Of a DNA stretch of 64,000 nt, positions 42,566-51,270 are shown one piece after another. Position 1 is the first letter of the stretch; every line of letters starts with the position of its first letter. Both the position numbers and the translations under genes were made by a program. Source of the stretch: Gammaproteobacteria bacterium (lineage in GTDB: Bacteria; Pseudomonadota; Gammaproteobacteria; Xanthomonadales; SZUA-36); NCBI GenBank assembly GCA_024279945.1, contig JAJRRA010000076.1, positions 18,269 to 82,268 on the forward strand, read 5' to 3'. A model generated the notes under the pieces. It was not told the DNA's origin and ran no database searches. It saw nothing but the letters and a program-made list of their open reading frames with translations.

Positions 42566-44206
42566 TCACCTGAACGACCAGTTCTGCGCTCGCCGCAACG
42601 CCTCGTGGATTTCTCCCATGGTCGCCTTGTTTTTCAGTGCATGCATAATCACCGGCACCATGTTTTCATTATTATTCCATGCTGACTCCAGTTGAGACAA
42701 AGCGTCGTTCCACCTTTGCCGATCCCGGTCAGCACGGTACTTCCGCAGGTATTCGGCGCGTCGCTTGCCCCACTCATCGGCCTTTGTTTTATGCACCTTG
42801 ATCGGTTTTTCTTCTTCCGGGGGTATGGTAAAACAGTTCACGCCCACCAGTGGTCGCCGGCCACTGTCGATTTCACCTTGGTTGCGAAACCGGGCCGCGT
42901 TGATCTGCTCCTCGAGCCAGCCACTTTTGATTGCCCTGCTCATTCCACCCAGGGCATCGATTTCCGCTATTTTGTCCCTGATCGCGTGCTCAAGCCGGGT
43001 GGTCAGGCTTTCCACATAATAGGAGCCAGCCAGCGGATCGACGGTCTTGGTCACACCACTTTCATAGGCCACCACCTGTTGCGTCCGTAGCGCGATGCGG
43101 GATGACTCCTCGGTCGGCAGACCATGACCTTCGTCGTAGGAGCACAGATGCAGTGACTGCGTGCCGCCAAAAACTGCCGCCAGCGATTCAATCGTCGCCC
43201 GCACAATATTTACTTCCGGCTGTTGCGTGGTCAATGTATTGCCCGCAGTTTGCACGGAAAAGCGCATGCGCCAGCAGTTCGGCTCGCTGGCCCCGAATTC
43301 TTCCTTCATGGTGCGTGCGTACAAGCGCCGCATTGCGCGGAATTTTGCAATTTCCTCAAAGAAGTCGATTGAGCTCGACAGGAAAAAAGAGGCCCTTAGC
43401 GGAAATCTGTTGACGTCCAGCCCCCGTTGTTGCGCCATGCGGAAAATATCGAAGGCATGACCCAGGGTGAATGCACCGTCTTCAATCGCGTTGACGCCGG
43501 TTTCGCGCAAGTTATAGCCGTTCGTCACCATCCAGTTCAGGCGCGGCATGTTATTGCAGATGAATTCAATATTGTCGATACACAGCCGCAATGTGCCGTC
43601 GAGGGGAAAAAATTGTGTGATCGTCTGTAACGGTCCGCCGCTCATCTGGTAGAACGGATCATTCTGCTGGGTGCCGATGACCTGCGCGAGCGGTATGCCC
43701 TTTTTCTCGGCGACACAGGCCAGCATGGCGAGTGTTACGGAAGAAACGGGCGGCCGGATGGACAAGGCATAGGATACCGAATCCGGGCCAAAGCCGTCGT
43801 AGAGGTTTTCCATGTCTTCCAGGGTGCTGATGGTGACGCCGGTAACGCCCACCTCGCCCGCGGCAAGGGGATCGTCCGAATCAAAACCGTAAGAAGTCGG
43901 CAGGTCTATGGTGATGACAAAGCCGTTGGCGCCGTTCTCGTACAGGTACTTGATGCGCTGATTGCTTTCCTGTGGTGAGCCAAAACCAACCTGGAAACGC
44001 CGCGTCCAGATTCGCTCCCGGTACATTCCGGCGTAGGGTCCGCGGGTAAACGGGAATTCACCGGGCTGGCCCAAATCGGTGGCCGGGTCAAAATCGCTGA
44101 GGTCTCCGTCCGTATAAGTTTCCCTGATTTCGATGCCGGAGTTGGTTTCGAATTTCCGGGTCTCCTTGTCCCTGGGCACCTGCTGCTGAGGAGTCCCGAC
44201 CCCCAT
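42566..44206 (-). CDS. Methylmalonyl-CoA-mutase-like large subunit with unusual active site
   Basis: A 546-aa TIM-barrel subunit that should pair with the adjacent B12-binding protein. Family landmarks are plain: FTRGPYAGMY, GFDSDDP, TLEDM, TQQND (Gln181), RASFFLSS, QTAGNTLTAQ-like (QTAGNTLTTQ), SLHLCSYDEG and SRIALRTQ. Against Propionibacterium methylmalonyl-CoA mutase, Tyr89 is Gln72, the carboxylate-binding Arg207 has no counterpart, and the catalytic His244 of GYH is Asn232 (GYNLRE). These changes exclude methylmalonyl-CoA as the obvious substrate and differ also from isobutyryl- and 2-hydroxyisobutyryl-CoA mutases, which keep GYH. The radical rearrangement it performs is unknown. ATG 44206, 2 bp after HyuB. 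Confidence 0.88.
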   Translation of the reverse strand: MGVGTPQQQVPRDKETRKFETNSGIEIRETYTDGDLSDFDPATDLGQPGEFPFTRGPYAGMYRERIWTRRFQVGFGSPQESNQRIKYLYENGANGFVITIDLPTSYGFDSDDPLAAGEVGVTGVTISTLEDMENLYDGFGPDSVSYALSIRPPVSSVTLAMLACVAEKKGIPLAQVIGTQQNDPFYQMSGGPLQTITQFFPLDGTLRLCIDNIEFICNNMPRLNWMVTNGYNLRETGVNAIEDGAFTLGHAFDIFRMAQQRGLDVNRFPLRASFFLSSSIDFFEEIAKFRAMRRLYARTMKEEFGASEPNCWRMRFSVQTAGNTLTTQQPEVNIVRATIESLAAVFGGTQSLHLCSYDEGHGLPTEESSRIALRTQQVVAYESGVTKTVDPLAGSYYVESLTTRLEHAIRDKIAEIDALGGMSRAIKSGWLEEQINAARFRNQGEIDSGRRPLVGVNCFTIPPEEEKPIKVHKTKADEWGKRRAEYLRKYRADRDRQRWNDALSQLESAWNNNENMVPVIMHALKNKATMGEIHEALRRAQNWSFR

Positions 44207-44208
44207 GG

Positions 44209-45963
44209 CTACGCAAGCCCCCGTAACTTCCCCGTCGCCGCATGGTCGATTTCCCAGGTTTCGGGGTCGATAACCACACCATAGTCATCGCGTGCCCGGT
44301 CGACAGAGACCAGGCCATCCATTACATCGTCACGCACCCGTTCCAGCTCGCGTTTCCGTGGGTTGCCATAACCACCGCCGCCACTTTCGTAAATCTCGAA
44401 GACATCGCCGCTGTCGTAGGAATAAATACTCTCCACATCGACGTCGATGACTTCATCGCGCTTGCGCAGATACAACTCGTGCGGCGGTGCCGATTTGCCG
44501 CCCGCCAAACCGAACGGTACCGTCTCCGGTCGGTTCCCGCCACCGAAATTGGCCACAGCGATATCGTCCGCCTCAACGCGCCAGCGGTAGATCGTGCCGA
44601 CTCCACCACGCCACTGACCGGCCCCGGCACTGTCCGGCCAGTATTCATATTGCAACACCGTGTAAGGATTAATCAGTTCATGCAGTTCCGGATCCGGGGC
44701 GCGCAAGCCACCGGCGCAGACAACCGTGCCCAGGTGCTCCCAACCGTCCAGGCCCTTTGAGGCGCCGCCGCCCCCTTTGCACATAAAATGAATGTCACCA
44801 AACATCCGTCCGGTCCGTGGGTTGAATCCCATCGATGCCGGGCCGCACCAGCGTGACCAGCCGGCATCGACCTTGTCTGGCACCGATTGCGAAAGCGCCA
44901 GCCAGACCGCCTCGATGATGGCTTGTGCCGTCGCGATAGTGCATCCGGTGACCGGCGCCGGCTCGGCTGCATTGACAATCGACCCGATTGGCGCAATGAC
45001 ATGCAGCTTGCGCAACGCGCCTTCATTGAAGCGTACTTCAGAGCCGATGGAAGTAAATAATGCCAGGAAACAGGATGAGGCGGTATTGGGCATGGTGCTG
45101 TTGATATAACCCTCCGCCTGGGGGTCGCTGTCCGAAAAATCAAAGGTGATCCCTTCGTCGTCCACCCTCATGCTAACCCGCACCGCGATCATTTTATCCT
45201 TGTTGATTCCATCGTGATCGATGAGCCGCTCCGCCTTGAACACACCATTCGGCACCTCGCGGATAACGGCGCACATCTGTCGCTCGGATGCGGCAAAGAT
45301 CTCCTCGATCGCTGTATTGAGCAGGTCTACCCCATATTTTTCCAGCAGCGCAACGAGACTCCTGCCGCCGATGGTGACCGCACCAACCTCGCAGTGCAAA
45401 TCTCCCTCGACGAGAAAGGGCAGATGCACATTGAGCAGAATCGTATCCCATAGCGCCTTGTTGGGCTTGCCCGCCATGTACAGTTTTGCCGGCGGTATGC
45501 GGATACATTCTTCCCAGATACTGCGCGCGCGTGGATTATAGCCGGCCACGCCGCCACCGCCCACGTCGGCATGATGCCCCTTCGCCGCCGACCAGAAATG
45601 GATCTCGCCGTTGAAGAATACCGGCTTCGCAATGGTGATGTCGGGCGGGTGATTATTGCCGTGATAGGGATCGTTCAAGATGAAAATGTCACCGTCCTCG
45701 ATATCGCCGGCGAAGGTTTCAGCAATGCTTCTGACCGCGTAGGGCAAAGCGCCCATCAAGACCGGGATATAGGCCGTTTGCGCCACCAGCCGCAGTTGGC
45801 TGTCGAAGATGCCGGTAACGAAATCACGTGCTTCTGAAAAGATCGGTGAGCGCGATGTGCGTAACATCGTCTGGCCGATTTCCTTGCTGATAGCATCCAG
45901 GCGATTACCGATCACGGAGACCTTGATGGAATCGATGTGCGTATTTTTTACTTTTGCGTCCAT
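44209..45963 (-). CDS. hyuB: Hydantoinase B / oxoprolinase family subunit (HyuB)
   Basis: A 584-aa partner of HyuA. Typical motifs: RSPIFSEARDF (from SxxFxExxD), ILNDPYHGNNH, FWSAAKGHHADVGG and the C-terminal YESGGGGYGNPRKRE. The family forms ATP-dependent ring-opening amidases (hydantoinase, 5-oxoprolinase, caprolactamase) or carboxylases (acetone, acetophenone). Start ATG 45963 is 12 bp after HyuA. Together with the mutase and ligase it suggests opening of a lactam- or imide-like ring or carboxylation of a ketone (inference). Confidence 0.93.
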   Translation of the reverse strand: MDAKVKNTHIDSIKVSVIGNRLDAISKEIGQTMLRTSRSPIFSEARDFVTGIFDSQLRLVAQTAYIPVLMGALPYAVRSIAETFAGDIEDGDIFILNDPYHGNNHPPDITIAKPVFFNGEIHFWSAAKGHHADVGGGGVAGYNPRARSIWEECIRIPPAKLYMAGKPNKALWDTILLNVHLPFLVEGDLHCEVGAVTIGGRSLVALLEKYGVDLLNTAIEEIFAASERQMCAVIREVPNGVFKAERLIDHDGINKDKMIAVRVSMRVDDEGITFDFSDSDPQAEGYINSTMPNTASSCFLALFTSIGSEVRFNEGALRKLHVIAPIGSIVNAAEPAPVTGCTIATAQAIIEAVWLALSQSVPDKVDAGWSRWCGPASMGFNPRTGRMFGDIHFMCKGGGGASKGLDGWEHLGTVVCAGGLRAPDPELHELINPYTVLQYEYWPDSAGAGQWRGGVGTIYRWRVEADDIAVANFGGGNRPETVPFGLAGGKSAPPHELYLRKRDEVIDVDVESIYSYDSGDVFEIYESGGGGYGNPRKRELERVRDDVMDGLVSVDRARDDYGVVIDPETWEIDHAATGKLRGLA

Positions 45964-45975
45964 TGGCGGCCCACC

Positions 45976-48069
45976 TCACTGTAAGGCTTTACAGAGTTCG
46001 TTGATGTCCTTCCCTTTGGTGAAGACAAGATAGTTTTGATAATCATCGCAGATCAGGTCGAAATCCGGCGGCACCAGGATGGTGGTGGTCGGCTGGACGA
46101 CAATCGCGGGCCCCTCGACGTGGTTACCGTTGAGCAGTTGCAGACCGTCATAGACGGCGAATTCATTGAATTTGCCATCGAACCAGGCCTTGCGGCTGCC
46201 GAGACGCGCATGGGTGGGGTCAGTGTCACTCCTGGGATAGCGCTCCTGTTTCGGCTTGAACGTCTTGCCATAAGCAGTAATGCGCAGATTGATCAGTTCC
46301 AGCGGAGATTCCTGCATGGAGTAACCGTACAGGCCATCGTGGCGCGCATGAAAAGCCTGCACCATCCGGGTCAGCGTTTCGGCAGAAATATTGCCATCTC
46401 CGGGTACCCCGACTTCCACCTCGTTGAACTGACCGACATAACGCAGGTCGGCGGAATAATTGATCTCCATCTTGCCTTCCGGCACCCCTTCGGACTCCAG
46501 CGTCTCCCGGGCCGTTGCCACCATCCTCGCAAACAACGCCTGTACTTCCGCCACATCCACCTGGTCGAACTCCCTGGCGTAGGTATGCACATAGTCATGT
46601 TTGAGATCCGAGATCAGCATGCCGGCGGCGCAAAACACCGATGACTCGCGCGGGATCAGGATCAGCGGAATGCCCAGTTCGCGCGCGATTGCTGCCGCAT
46701 GGATCGGTCCTGCCCCGCCGGCGACGACCAGAACAAATTCTCTCGGGTCATAGCCACGTTGCACCGACACGACGCCCAAGGCAGCCGCCATGTTGTTATT
46801 GACCAGTTGATAGATGCCGTCCGCGGCGGTAACGAGGTCCATCTTCAACGGCTGTGCTATATGTTCGGTGATTGCGTTGCCGGCGGCATCGACATCGAAC
46901 TGCAACTCTCCTTTCTCGAAGAATGCTGGGTCCAGATAGCCGAGCACTACCTGTGCGTCCGTCACCGTTGCTTGCGTCCCTCCGCGCCCGTAGCAGGCGG
47001 GCCCGGGCTCGGCGCCCGCGCTCTTGGGGCCGACCGCCAGCAGTCCGCCACTGTCTATCCAGGCAATTGAACCACCGCCGGCGCCGATGGTGTGGATATC
47101 GAGGATCGGCGACGCGATGCGGTGCTCGCCGATGGTGCCCTCGGTTGTCACGGTCGGCTGTGCATCCTTGATCAGCGCCACATCGAATGAGGTACCCCCC
47201 ATATCGACGGTGATCATGTTGCGGAAACCATGGGTTTCGCCATAGAAAATCCCCGCCATGGGCGCACCGGCGGGGCCGGACAGCAGCGTATTGGAGGCAA
47301 ACCGCTGCGCCACCTGCGGCGACATGACGCCACCGTTCGACTGCATGATCAGCAGCTTGCCGGTGTAATCACGCTGCCTCAGTTCATCCTGCAGACGCGT
47401 CAGATACCGGGTCAGGACCGGACCGACATAGGCATTCAGCGCGGTTGTGCTGTTCCGCTCATAGACGCGAATCTGGGGCAAAACATCCGTGGAGAGGGAC
47501 AGATAGACATCCGGCAACTCCTGTTCCAGGATCTCTCTGATACGTTGTTCGTGGATCGGGTTACGGAAGGACCAGAGCAGGGAAACTGCGATGGCCTCGA
47601 CATTCTGCTTGCGAAAATAGGCTGCTGCCGTGCGCACATCGTCTTCATTCAATGGCGTCACTACCTCACCGTTGACGGTGATTCGTTCATCGACCACCTG
47701 AATCCGTCGCCGTGGAACCAGAGCTGGTGGCGGCGCATATTTTTCAAACTGCCGCTCTTTCAAACCACGCCGCATATTCAGCACATCGCGGAATCCCTTT
47801 GTGGTGATAAAACCGGTTACCGCACCGTCACCGGTCAGCGTCGCATTGGTAGTGATGGTCGTTCCATGTACGATCGTCTGAACCTGGCTGAGAAAGTCGT
47901 CCAGCGACAGTCCATGGTGTACCGCTGCCTTCTCCAGACCGCAGAATAAACCGATGGTCGGATCACCGGGCGTGGTCGAGGTCTTGTAGATCTCGGCATT
48001 TCCGTCGTCGTCAGTAACCAGAAAGTCGGTAAATGTACCCCCGACATCAACACCAATTCGCAGACCCAT
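45976..48069 (-). CDS. hyuA: Hydantoinase A / oxoprolinase family subunit (HyuA)
   Basis: A 697-aa ATP-binding subunit of the actin-like (ASKHA) fold. Phosphate-binding IGVDVGGTFTDF at 5-16, VHGTTITTNA, and TVDMGGTSFDVALI near 290 are diagnostic; GAGGGSIAW and GPGACYGRGG-like (EPGPACYGRGG) follow. Start is ATG 48069 (GGAG at 6 nt); the open frame to 48135 is not homologous. First gene of a five-gene operon reading hyuA-hyuB-mutase large-mutase small-ligase; divergent from a GST gene. Confidence 0.94.
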   Translation of the reverse strand: MGLRIGVDVGGTFTDFLVTDDDGNAEIYKTSTTPGDPTIGLFCGLEKAAVHHGLSLDDFLSQVQTIVHGTTITTNATLTGDGAVTGFITTKGFRDVLNMRRGLKERQFEKYAPPPALVPRRRIQVVDERITVNGEVVTPLNEDDVRTAAAYFRKQNVEAIAVSLLWSFRNPIHEQRIREILEQELPDVYLSLSTDVLPQIRVYERNSTTALNAYVGPVLTRYLTRLQDELRQRDYTGKLLIMQSNGGVMSPQVAQRFASNTLLSGPAGAPMAGIFYGETHGFRNMITVDMGGTSFDVALIKDAQPTVTTEGTIGEHRIASPILDIHTIGAGGGSIAWIDSGGLLAVGPKSAGAEPGPACYGRGGTQATVTDAQVVLGYLDPAFFEKGELQFDVDAAGNAITEHIAQPLKMDLVTAADGIYQLVNNNMAAALGVVSVQRGYDPREFVLVVAGGAGPIHAAAIARELGIPLILIPRESSVFCAAGMLISDLKHDYVHTYAREFDQVDVAEVQALFARMVATARETLESEGVPEGKMEINYSADLRYVGQFNEVEVGVPGDGNISAETLTRMVQAFHARHDGLYGYSMQESPLELINLRITAYGKTFKPKQERYPRSDTDPTHARLGSRKAWFDGKFNEFAVYDGLQLLNGNHVEGPAIVVQPTTTILVPPDFDLICDDYQNYLVFTKGKDINELCKALQ

Positions 48070-48208
48070 AACAGCTCCAGTGACATTAGGTTTCAGGTGG
48101 CTTGTAATGGTTTGGCATCGCGCGAACGCGACCACTTCATAGTACCGTTTTCACTATTATTTGGCAATACGATATCGCCGGATGGGCAGCACCGTGAAAA
48201 CAGGTTCA

Positions 48209-48243
48209 TCGTCGTTGATATCCCATTGAATCGACGTTGATAT
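48209..48243. promoter_or_regulatory. Pair of 13-bp direct repeats spaced 22 bp
   Basis: TCGTCGTTGATAT (48209-48221) and TCGACGTTGATAT (48231-48243) differ at one base and are 22 bp apart start-to-start, two helical turns. They lie in the divergent region between hyuA and the GST gene. Such spacing suits a dimeric AraC-type activator; AraC-family genes are present at 21.6 and 57.4 kb. Confidence 0.5.
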
Positions 48244-48316
48244 TTCACTCACTCCGTAAAATACTGCTGGCTGATATATACTTTGTCCTGCAATTAGACA
48301 AGTCGGGAGATTGAGC

Positions 48317-48931
48317 ATGTACAGACTCTACCAGTACCCGTTTTCCCAACATAGCCGGCGAGTGGTGTCTCTGCTCGAAGAAGCGGGTCTCGAATATGAA
48401 CCCATCCTGGTTGATATGGCCAGGGGCGAACATCAGTCCACATCCTACCTGGCGATCAATCCGAATCACCAAGTGCCAACGCTCCTGGATGGCGACATCA
48501 AGCTGCACGAATCGAACGCAATTCTCCGTTATTTGTGCGTGAAGAACGGCCTGAGCGACTGGTATCCCGAGGAGCTGCCGGCTCGCGCCGCTGTGGAGCA
48601 ATGGCTGGACTGGACCCAGTGTCGCTTGGGGCCTGCGGTAACCGCCATCGTTTTCAACCGTTTGTTTGCGGGCGACAAAGGCGACCAGGAGGCGATCGCC
48701 CAGGGCCTTGAGCAAATGGTCGAATTGTCCGATATTCTCGAGAAAGAACTGCAGGGAAAAATATTCCTTGCAGGGGAGAGGCCAAGTATTGCAGATTTGG
48801 CGCTGGCTTCGAACCTGTTCCAGTTAGGCATGGCGGGGGAGATACCGGACAGCACAAATATTCAGGGCTGGTACGGCAGGGTCAGCCAACTGGATGGCTA
48901 CCAGAAGTCCTTACCGCCGGATACTCAGTGA
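48317..48931 (+). CDS. Glutathione S-transferase family protein
   Basis: A 204-aa cytoplasmic protein. N-terminal thioredoxin-like domain with YPFSQHSRRV, the cis-Pro motif QVPTLLDGD and the glutathione-binding ESNAILRYL; C-terminal helical domain with the N-capping/IADLALAS motif. Conserved Ser12 could be the catalytic residue. ATG 48317 follows GGGAG; a TTG two codons earlier is in frame. In catabolic loci such GSTs often perform isomerisation or conjugation of an intermediate; here the substrate is unknown. Confidence 0.92.
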   Translation: MYRLYQYPFSQHSRRVVSLLEEAGLEYEPILVDMARGEHQSTSYLAINPNHQVPTLLDGDIKLHESNAILRYLCVKNGLSDWYPEELPARAAVEQWLDWTQCRLGPAVTAIVFNRLFAGDKGDQEAIAQGLEQMVELSDILEKELQGKIFLAGERPSIADLALASNLFQLGMAGEIPDSTNIQGWYGRVSQLDGYQKSLPPDTQ

Positions 48932-49023
48932 ACACATGATCGACCGGAATACTCAGCAGGTGGATGAAGCCGCAACGGCGGAGTTACGCAGCGTATAATC
49001 TCAGCCGGAAATTCCTTCCTGCT

Positions 49024-49077
49024 GTAAGTGCCTGCTTGCGGGCAGCTGTGCCAGATCGGCCGCAAGCGGCCTCTTAC
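49024..49077. repeat. Inverted REP pair (BIME-like), second locus
   Basis: A forward REP-like hairpin (49024-49046, GTAAG head with GCCTGC-TTGC-GGGC) is followed by the complement of GTAAGAG-GCCGC-TTGCGGC-CGA (49056-49077). The latter is nearly identical to the left REP at 27531-27553. Confidence 0.65.
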
Positions 49078-49094
49078 AAAGGTTTTGCCATACG

Positions 49095-49185
49095 CGATGC
49101 ACTGAGAATCAACAAAGCGCTCCCCTAGGGGCAAGACCCTCAGGGAGTGCGAATTTATCATCTTTGGTAAGTCCAGAACCAATGC
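49095..49185. repeat. Copy B of the repeated, possibly structured element
   Basis: Counterpart of 28934-29025. It contains CTGAGAATCAA, the perfect hairpin CCCCTAGGGG, GCAAGACCCTCAGGG, an enclosing GCACT...AGTGC stem, ATCTTTGG and TCCAGAACC. It ends 50 bp before the start of the LLM-FbiC operon, so it would lie in that operon's leader if transcription begins upstream. Confidence 0.6.
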
Positions 49186-49235
49186 AGCAGCAGTGCGCGT
49201 TGGACACTCATTCGTTCCGCATACAGGAGCCACTC

Positions 49236-50330
49236 ATGAATACATCTGTCAGCCCTAAAGTTGGTGTTATCTTCAAATCTTACGAGCCACTGTCGGCCAT
49301 GCAGGCCTATGCCAGGCAGACCGAAGCATCAAACATGAATGGCGGGTTTTGGATCGCCGAAGCCTATCACTGGTTCCGGCAGTATGGGCTGGAATCGCGG
49401 GGTTGTTTCACTACCCTGGCGGCAGTGGCGATGGTCACTGAAAATATTCCGGTTGGCCTCGGCATCACCTCCCCCTACCTGCGCCACCCGACCATTCAGG
49501 CTTCTGAGGCGGCGGCCATAGATGAACTTTCCGGCGGACGCTTTATTATGGGCATCGGTGTCGGCAAAGTGGGCATTGAGTACCTCGAGTACGATATCGA
49601 CAAAGCGAAACCGGTACCGGTACACCGCGAATCCATGGAGATCATGCGCAGAATCTGGAAAGGTGAGCAGTACGACTATGAAGGTAATCTGTTCAAATCA
49701 CGTATGCCGGGCTATGACCGCGCTGCTGATGGGTTGCGTACTGAAATTCCCATTTATGTGGGCGCCACCGGCCCCTGGATGCAAAAGCTCGCAGGTAAGG
49801 AAAGCGATGGCATGCTGCTGGCCGGCCTGACCTCTCCGGCATTCGTGCGATATGCCCTCGACAACATGCGCAAGGGCGCCGCAACCGTGGGACGCACGCT
49901 GCCAGGCGATTTTCCGGTCGGCGGCGTGATCCTGTGCTCCTGCTCCGAGGACGGAGACAAGGCACGCGATGCGACCCGTAGTTACACCGGCACCTATATC
50001 GTCAACAAGATTCGCAATATCAAGAACGACGTTATCCTGGCCGGCTCCGGCTTGCCGGATGAGTCCTGGGAACCGTTCCGCAAGGCCATCGCAGACGGCA
50101 CCGATGATAACGTTACACACTTGGTGACGGACGAGATGATGCGTAAGTTTACGGTCATCTCCGGCACGCCCGATGATTGTCTGGAAATCACCCAGGATCT
50201 GGTGGACGCAGGCCTCAACCTGCCGTTGCTGGAAGTGGTGGGTGAATCTGAAGCGTACAATCTGGAGGTCATCCGCCTGATGGGTGAGCACGTGGTGCCG
50301 AATCTCAAGCCTGGCCCGGCCCTGGCCTGA
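49236..50330 (+). CDS. LLM-class (luciferase-like, F420/flavin-dependent) oxidoreductase 2
   Basis: A 364-aa TIM-barrel oxidoreductase. Start ATG 49236 has AGGAG at 8 nt; an earlier in-frame ATG at 49164 lies in element B. FWIAEAYHWFRQYG, GLGITSPYLRHPTIQASEAAAIDELSGGRFIMGIGVG and VGATGPWMQKLAG are characteristic of F420-dependent LLM proteins. It heads the operon that also encodes FO synthase, so a deazaflavin is the likely hydride carrier (inference); FMN cannot be excluded. Only distantly similar to LLM oxidoreductase 1. Confidence 0.87.
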   Translation: MNTSVSPKVGVIFKSYEPLSAMQAYARQTEASNMNGGFWIAEAYHWFRQYGLESRGCFTTLAAVAMVTENIPVGLGITSPYLRHPTIQASEAAAIDELSGGRFIMGIGVGKVGIEYLEYDIDKAKPVPVHRESMEIMRRIWKGEQYDYEGNLFKSRMPGYDRAADGLRTEIPIYVGATGPWMQKLAGKESDGMLLAGLTSPAFVRYALDNMRKGAATVGRTLPGDFPVGGVILCSCSEDGDKARDATRSYTGTYIVNKIRNIKNDVILAGSGLPDESWEPFRKAIADGTDDNVTHLVTDEMMRKFTVISGTPDDCLEITQDLVDAGLNLPLLEVVGESEAYNLEVIRLMGEHVVPNLKPGPALA

Positions 50331-50350
50331 TTAATGATGGAGTTGAAGCA

Positions 50351-51268
50351 ATGAAACTGGCAAGTCTGCGAATCAAGGCAAGCGGCGAAGTAACCGTGGC
50401 TGTAGTGATCGGTGAGTCCTATTTCGATCTTCATGCGGCCAGTGGTGGTGAACTGCCGGCTACCATGATTGAGTTCCTGGAGCAGGGTGAGGCCGCCATG
50501 GCGCGCGCCCGGGCGCTGTCAGCCGATGTGGTCGACGGGGATGACAATCTGTATGGCGGGGACGAGATCGAGTTATTGGCCCCGGTGCCCAAGCCGGGCA
50601 AGATCATGCACACCTCCTGTAATTTTTCCGATCACCTTTCCGAGTTGACCACCTGGAATGAACCGGAATGGCAGTCGCACAACTGGGGCGACTTCCATTT
50701 TGAGCACCCCACCGGTTTCCTGGAGGCTCCTTCCTCCGTGGTGCCCAGTGGCGCCGGGGTGAAAATACCCCATTTCACCAAGCAACTCGACTACGAGATT
50801 GAGGTGGGGATTATCATCGGCAAGGAAGCCTTCCGGGTCAGCAAGGAAGAAGCGCTTGAGTATGTGGCCGGGCTGACCATCTTCAACGACCTGTCGGCGC
50901 GTGATATTCAATCCCGGGAGCATTCCAACAAGGTGATTCTGCTGGGCAAGAGTTTCGATGGTTCCTGCCCGTTTGGTCCGAACCTGGTGACCCTGGACGA
51001 GGTGGGCGAACCCGATGACCTGAATATGGTGCTCACCCTCAACGGTGAGGAACGCCAGAAGTCCAATACGGCCAACATGGTTTACAAAATCGCTGAACTG
51101 GTTTCCTGGTGGTCCAATACCACCCTGCAGCCAGGCGACATCATCACTACCGGCAGTCCGCCGGGTGTAATCGCCGGCATGCCGAATCCTGTTTATCTGC
51201 AGCCCGGTGACCGCATTGATGCCACGGTCGAAAAACTGGGCACTCTCACGACCTTTATTGTGGACTGA
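50351..51268 (+). CDS. Fumarylacetoacetate hydrolase family protein
   Basis: A 305-aa FAH-fold metal-dependent hydrolase/decarboxylase that cleaves C-C bonds in dioxo acids or acts as a hydratase/isomerase. Metal ligands E-x-E (YEIEVGIIIG) and the later D (FNDLSARD) are present, as are GKSFDGSCPFGP and ITTGSPPGV. The N-terminal extension (1-75) is usual for the family. GGAG lies just before the ATG, 20 bp after the LLM gene. Probable role: hydrolysis of a ring-opened intermediate. Confidence 0.93.
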   Translation: MKLASLRIKASGEVTVAVVIGESYFDLHAASGGELPATMIEFLEQGEAAMARARALSADVVDGDDNLYGGDEIELLAPVPKPGKIMHTSCNFSDHLSELTTWNEPEWQSHNWGDFHFEHPTGFLEAPSSVVPSGAGVKIPHFTKQLDYEIEVGIIIGKEAFRVSKEEALEYVAGLTIFNDLSARDIQSREHSNKVILLGKSFDGSCPFGPNLVTLDEVGEPDDLNMVLTLNGEERQKSNTANMVYKIAELVSWWSNTTLQPGDIITTGSPPGVIAGMPNPVYLQPGDRIDATVEKLGTLTTFIVD

Positions 51269-51270
51269 TC

